From assembly GCA_942491955.1 (NCBI GenBank), contig CALOCV010000044.1:1-64000 (forward strand): a DNA stretch of 64,000 bases, read 5' to 3'. The notes beneath the pieces are model-generated. The model did not search any database, was not told the origin of the DNA, and worked only from the letters and a program-made list of their open reading frames with translations. Both the position numbers and the translations under genes were made by a program. Positions 62,853-64,000 of this stretch are shown here, piece after piece; the stretch's first letter is position 1, and each line of letters begins with the position of its first letter. The DNA is from CALOCV01 sp942491955 (lineage in GTDB: Bacteria; Chlamydiota; Chlamydiia; Chlamydiales; CALOCV01).

Positions 62853-63104
62853 ATACCAAACGCAATAATCCAATAAAAGGTTGTGCCTTTGGCACAAATA
62901 CAAGCCAAACATGCTCACAATGTGGACACTTGGTACCAAAGAAGATAACAGATAGAGAACATAGGTATTTTCGATGCGGATATACCGACACAGGGATTTC
63001 AACGCAGCACAAAATATTTTGGCCCTCGGATTGGATGGCCTGGGAGTAACCCCTAGAAGCCTTCGCCTTTAGGCGAGGGAGCAGCCACTGATTACGTTTG
63101 GTAT
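62853..63104 (+). mobile_element. TnpB/IS605 3'-end remnant with ATACCAAACG ends
   Basis: Terminal ATACCAAACG (62853) and CGTTTGGTAT (to 63104) bracket a piece of the TnpB zinc-finger end: TSQTCSQCGHLVPKKITDREH, then YFRCGYTDTGIST. It is followed by the hairpin CTTCGCCT / AGGCGAGG (63061–63078) that typifies the right end of IS605-group elements, where the guide RNA scaffold ends. The RuvC domain is missing, so it cannot be active. Confidence 0.78.
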
Positions 63105-63117
63105 AAAATCAATTTTG

Positions 63118-63176
63118 ACTCCCACATTCTGCATCCAATGCGATTGAAAAATATAAAATTTTGGTTTTCAATATTG
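63118..63176 (-). repeat. Operon-flanking repeat (right, inverted copy)
   Basis: The reverse complement reads TTGAAAACCAAAATTTTATA, then CGCATTGGATGCAGAATGTGG, matching 56570–56617 with several differences. Another direct partial copy follows at 63215–63244. The left and right copies enclose the seven-gene operon in opposite orientation. Confidence 0.7.
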
Positions 63177-63287
63177 CAAGTATTTATTATCGTTTTGAGG
63201 ATCAAAAGATTGCGTTTTGCATGCGCATTGGGTGCGGAATGTGGGTGAATGGTCTTTTTGCATCAATCACCATCGAAACCGTTAAAA

Positions 63288-63374
63288 AAGGAGCCGAATG
63301 CATTCAGAAGAGTTTCCCCGGTTTTGTCGAGACGATGAAGAATGTGGGCGCCAACATCGCTCTTCTTTGATCTT
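63288..63374 (+). repeat. Direct repeat of the aroA 3' end (right copy)
   Basis: It encodes GAECIQKSFPGFVETMKNVG and the remaining aroA C-terminal residues, with the stop TGA at 63368–63370, two mismatches from the copy at 55335. The frame upstream of it is not AroA. The copy sits directly before aroK, where the complete aroA would be expected. Confidence 0.9.
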
Positions 63375-63861
63375 GATCGGTTTTCCACAAGTGGGAAAGA
63401 CCACATTAGGAAAAGCGCTAGCACAACGATTAGCTTGGCCCTTTATCGATACCGATGAAGAGATCGCCTGTGTATGTGGCATGGGAGGGAGTGATAAAAG
63501 AGAGGTGTTCCAACACCTTGGCGAAGAAAAATTTCGAAAGTGTGAAAGGGATGTTATCGACAATCTATCGCTTTTCACTCCTACCGTTTTAGCAACAGGG
63601 GGAGGTGTAGTTCTTGATCAAAAAAATCGCCAAAAACTTGCACAACAAGGACGTTTTCTCTACCTTTCTCTATCTAAAGAGCCATTGTGGCAAAGATGGT
63701 CGCAAGAGCCTCTCCCTATCATTTTGCAAAACAGAGAGGATTGGAACGCGTTCTATACACAACGCGATCCCATTTATCGCGCATGTAGTGATCGAATCCT
63801 CTCTATAGATGGATTGAATAAAGAAACGGTTGTATTTCGGTTGATGGATTATGTCGAGTAA
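63367..63861 (+). CDS. aroK: Shikimate kinase
   Basis: A 164-residue kinase that phosphorylates shikimate. It has the P-loop LIGFPQVGKTTLGKALA, the substrate-binding FIDTDEEI, and VLATGGGVVL. Start TTG at 63367 overlaps the duplicated aroA stop (TTGA), with a second TTG at 63373 as an alternative. This is how the gene would have been coupled to aroA before the island arrived. It overlaps aroC by 11 bp. Confidence 0.92.
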   Translation: MILIGFPQVGKTTLGKALAQRLAWPFIDTDEEIACVCGMGGSDKREVFQHLGEEKFRKCERDVIDNLSLFTPTVLATGGGVVLDQKNRQKLAQQGRFLYLSLSKEPLWQRWSQEPLPIILQNREDWNAFYTQRDPIYRACSDRILSIDGLNKETVVFRLMDYVE

Positions 63862-64000
63862 CTCTTTTGGTACGATTTTTCGGGTTACAACGTGGGGAGA
63901 ATCCCATGGAAAGGCGATCGGTGTTGTCATCGATGGATGTCCAGCAGGGCTTGCCCTAGAGGAAGACGATATACAAAAAGAACTCGACTTGCGGCGACCT
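63851..64000 (+). CDS. aroC: Chorismate synthase, N-terminal part
   Basis: Runs off the right edge. The first 50 residues, SNSFGTIFRVTTWGESHGKA then IGVVIDGCPAGLAL and ELDLRRP, are the unmistakable start of chorismate synthase (WGESHG and DGxPAG blocks), the final enzyme of the shikimate pathway. It begins inside the end of aroK, so the two genes are co-translated. Confidence 0.95.
   Translation, partial: MSSNSFGTIFRVTTWGESHGKAIGVVIDGCPAGLALEEDDIQKELDLRRP

Larger units (their letters stand above)
55418..63374. mobile_element. Putative ~8-kb genomic island inserted between aroA and aroK
   Basis: Bounded by the 87-bp aroA repeats. It contains a DUF2797 gene, a seven-gene minus-strand operon with nucleotide- and PLP-dependent enzymes plus an exporter, a TnpB remnant and several short repeats, including inverted copies that flank the operon (56570 and 63118). 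By eye its genes are more A+T-rich than aroA and aroK. No integrase is present. The ancestral order aroA–aroK–aroC is inferred from the duplicated gene end and from chlamydial gene order as I know it. Confidence 0.75.

Noticed and set aside
63161..63370. Independent small gene ending like AroA
   Set aside because: Only the duplicated aroA end is protein-like; the upstream part is a repeat fragment without a start signal.
1..64000. tRNA or rRNA genes
   Set aside because: Reading for T-loop-like GGTTCGAAT and cloverleaf context gave no convincing candidate; a covariance-model scan would be decisive.

Overview
The window reads as a chromosomal segment of an environmental (non-Chlamydiaceae) chlamydia, with a foreign-looking left end. 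The chlamydial signs are an aroA–(aroK–aroC) order, a DnaQ-like exonuclease gene coupled to a small type III secretion chaperone-like gene, a yceD–rpmF–plsX–holA cluster, many large effector-like proteins (lipase fold, ankyrin repeats, low-complexity linkers, one 3,250-residue ATPase-like protein) and abundant short palindromic repeats. This assignment is inference from protein content; there is no rRNA in the window, and I recognised no tRNA gene.

Layout. (a) 1–1862: four broken gene pieces that do not look chlamydial: alphaproteobacterial-type lgt and a MidA-type methyltransferase, then a Clostridia-type M42 peptidase and an alpha/beta hydrolase, all with frameshifts. They abut, in mid-gene, a chlamydial-side flavin monooxygenase–reductase. 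An assembly chimera is the simplest reading. (b) 3.5–6.4 kb: housekeeping operon yceD–rpmF–plsX–holA. (c) 6.5–12 kb: a hypothetical protein, a three-unit ~304-bp tandem array, and a lipase-like giant. (d) 12–24 kb: methyltransferase, hemW, TraB-family protein, the CcsA–ResB–lipoprotein cytochrome c maturation set, an ATP sulfurylase/APS kinase with an apparent export signal, a bile-salt-hydrolase-like amidase and a beta-carbonic anhydrase. (e) 24–31.5 kb: ankyrin protein, an IS5/IS427 element that carries a GxxExxY gene cassette nested inside it, and an SLC12-like transporter. (f) 31.5–38 kb: exported glutaredoxin, DnaQ-like exonuclease (frameshifted), chaperone, an EKPEEG-repeat protein, FliO-like protein, HAD phosphatase and an unknown. 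(g) 37.9–42.5 kb: a decay and defence zone with two pseudogenes, a damaged AbiE system and a frameshifted AbiEi-like/Fic fusion. (h) 42.6–53.1 kb: an exported carbonic anhydrase homologue lacking the usual arginine and the 9.75-kb giant gene. (i) 53.3–64 kb: HAD hydrolase, aroA, an ~8-kb island, then aroK and aroC.

The most striking structure is the island at 55.4–63.4 kb. The last ~87 bp of aroA is repeated, with two mismatches, 7,953 bp downstream, immediately before aroK. The insertion therefore split an ancestral aroA–aroK–aroC operon. It carries a DUF2797 gene and, on the minus strand, seven tightly overlapping genes: adenylate kinase-like, HIT, class V PLP enzyme, NUDIX, DegT/StrS aminotransferase, phosphorylase-like protein and EamA transporter. 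This looks like a pathway that makes, modifies and exports a nucleotide- or amino-sugar-derived small molecule. The product is unknown.

Many genes are interrupted by single-base shifts in homopolymers (A6, A7, T11, C5). Some of these may be sequencing errors, so pseudogene calls in the defence zone and island should be read with that in mind.
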